Below, piece after piece: positions 63,553 to 64,000 of a DNA stretch of 64,000 bases; position 1 is the first letter of the stretch; each line of letters begins with the position of its first letter. The notes under the pieces are model-generated. The model had not been told where the DNA came from. It searched no databases and saw nothing but the letters and a program-made list of their open reading frames with translations. This DNA comes from Aliidongia dinghuensis (GTDB lineage: Bacteria; Pseudomonadota; Alphaproteobacteria; ATCC43930; CGMCC-115725): assembly GCF_014643535.1 (NCBI RefSeq), contig NZ_BMJQ01000017.1, positions 62,001 through 126,000 on the forward strand. Direction: 5' to 3'. The position numbers were made by a program, and so were the translations under genes.

Positions 63553-64000
63553 GGGCCGTCTCCCCCACGGCAGCGGCGGGCGTGGCACCACGCCAGCGCC
63601 GCAGCTGGGTGGCCAGCCCCAGGATGCCGTGCGGCATGGCGAGCGTGACGGCGATGAAGAGCGCGCCCAGCGCGAACAGCCACAGCTCCGGCGCCGCCCC
63701 GGTGAGCCAGGTCTTGATGAAATTGACGACCAGCGCGCCAAGGATCGCGCCGACGAGCGTGCCGCGCCCGCCGACCGCGACCCAGATCGCGACCTCGATC
63801 GAGTTGCCCGGCGAGAATTCGCTGGGATTGATGATGCCGATCTGCGGCACGTAGAGCGCGCCCGCAAGGCCGCACAGCAGTGCCGAGAGCGTGAAGACGA
63901 AGAGCTTCGCTCCCGTCGTGGAATATCCCAGGAACCGGACGCGGCTCTCCGCGTCGCGCAGCGCCAGCAGCACCCGGCCGAACCGGCTCGTCACGACGAA
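63545..64000 (-). CDS. urtC: Urea ABC transporter permease (UrtC-like), C-terminal part
   Basis: This is the last 151 residues of a LivM-type membrane permease; the start lies outside the window. It shows the EAA-type loop FGRVLLALRDAESRVRFLGY, several hydrophobic helices, and the IWVAVGGRGTLVGAILGALV segment characteristic of UrtC/LivM. It overlaps urtD by eight bases. The order C-D-E supports the urea transporter assignment. Confidence 0.85.
   Translation of the reverse strand, partial: FVVTSRFGRVLLALRDAESRVRFLGYSTTGAKLFVFTLSALLCGLAGALYVPQIGIINPSEFSPGNSIEVAIWVAVGGRGTLVGAILGALVVNFIKTWLTGAAPELWLFALGALFIAVTLAMPHGILGLATQLRRWRGATPAAAVGETAHD

Overview
The window is a high-GC (roughly two-thirds G+C) bacterial chromosome segment, almost fully coding, with no rRNA operon, prophage, CRISPR array or complete mobile element. 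The gene content and order (lon-clpX-clpP-tig, glnB-glnA with a sigma-54 type promoter, rpoZ-rsh-pdxJ-acpS-lepB-rnc-era-recO, an EcfG-like promoter, Bpt, the ATP-grasp/Alpha-E pair) point to an alphaproteobacterium, most likely in or near the Rhodospirillales. The genus cannot be fixed from sequence alone.

Layout. 0-4.2 kb (minus strand): start of lon, then clpX, clpP and tig, a protein quality-control block, followed by tRNA-Leu(UAG). 4.3-9.2 kb: an AceE-like thiamine-diphosphate E1/transketolase-family enzyme, the bifunctional NAD(P)HX repair enzyme and an HpcH/HpaI aldolase; then a membrane acyltransferase and tRNA-His. 10.7-13.9 kb: class I aminotransferase and the nitrogen-control pair glnB-glnA, ending in a strong terminator. 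14-19.6 kb: SnoaL-like protein, a large cyclase-domain/ATPase protein, an IS66 remnant, a small orphan protein, an RlpA-like protein and a thioesterase with a repeat-modified C-terminus. 19.6-26.6 kb: parE, a HAD phosphatase, a small exported protein, a Na/Pi cotransporter, an MFS efflux pump and an alpha/beta hydrolase. 26.7-31.5 kb: DEAD-box helicase, stand-alone RAM protein, aroA and a LivK-type binding protein. 31.6-34.3 kb: the reverse transsulfuration pair (cystathionine beta-synthase and gamma-lyase). 34.4-40.6 kb: MotB-like protein, RDD protein, ATP-grasp/Alpha-E pair, bpt, SDR and VOC proteins. 40.7-47.2 kb: a second LivK-type protein divergent from a CGNR-type regulator, a Tat-exported bicovalent flavin oxidase convergent with a Tat-exported lactonase-like propeller, a 2OG-Fe(II) oxygenase and a VOC protein, then an IS110-like remnant. 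47.7-58.8 kb (minus strand): parC, then the recO-era-rnc-lepB-lepB-acpS-pdxJ-rsh-rpoZ block and folK. 59-62.1 kb: NYN nuclease, type 5 uracil-DNA glycosylase, a DUF1579-like protein, a GST and an AT-rich orphan. 62.1-64 kb: 3' end of a urea-type ABC transporter operon (urtE, urtD, partial urtC).

Most of the window is housekeeping. The accessory signals are small: an AT-rich orphan gene with a near-consensus sigma-70 promoter, a perfect palindrome between livK and a CGNR regulator, tandem signal peptidase genes, a dispersed 110-bp inverted-repeat element in two copies, several short tandem repeats inside or beside genes, and two transposase remnants. I did not find a clearly new multi-gene system. 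The best candidates for unexplored biology are the ATP-grasp/Alpha-E/bpt cluster, the exported oxidase/lactonase pair and the AT-rich orphan.
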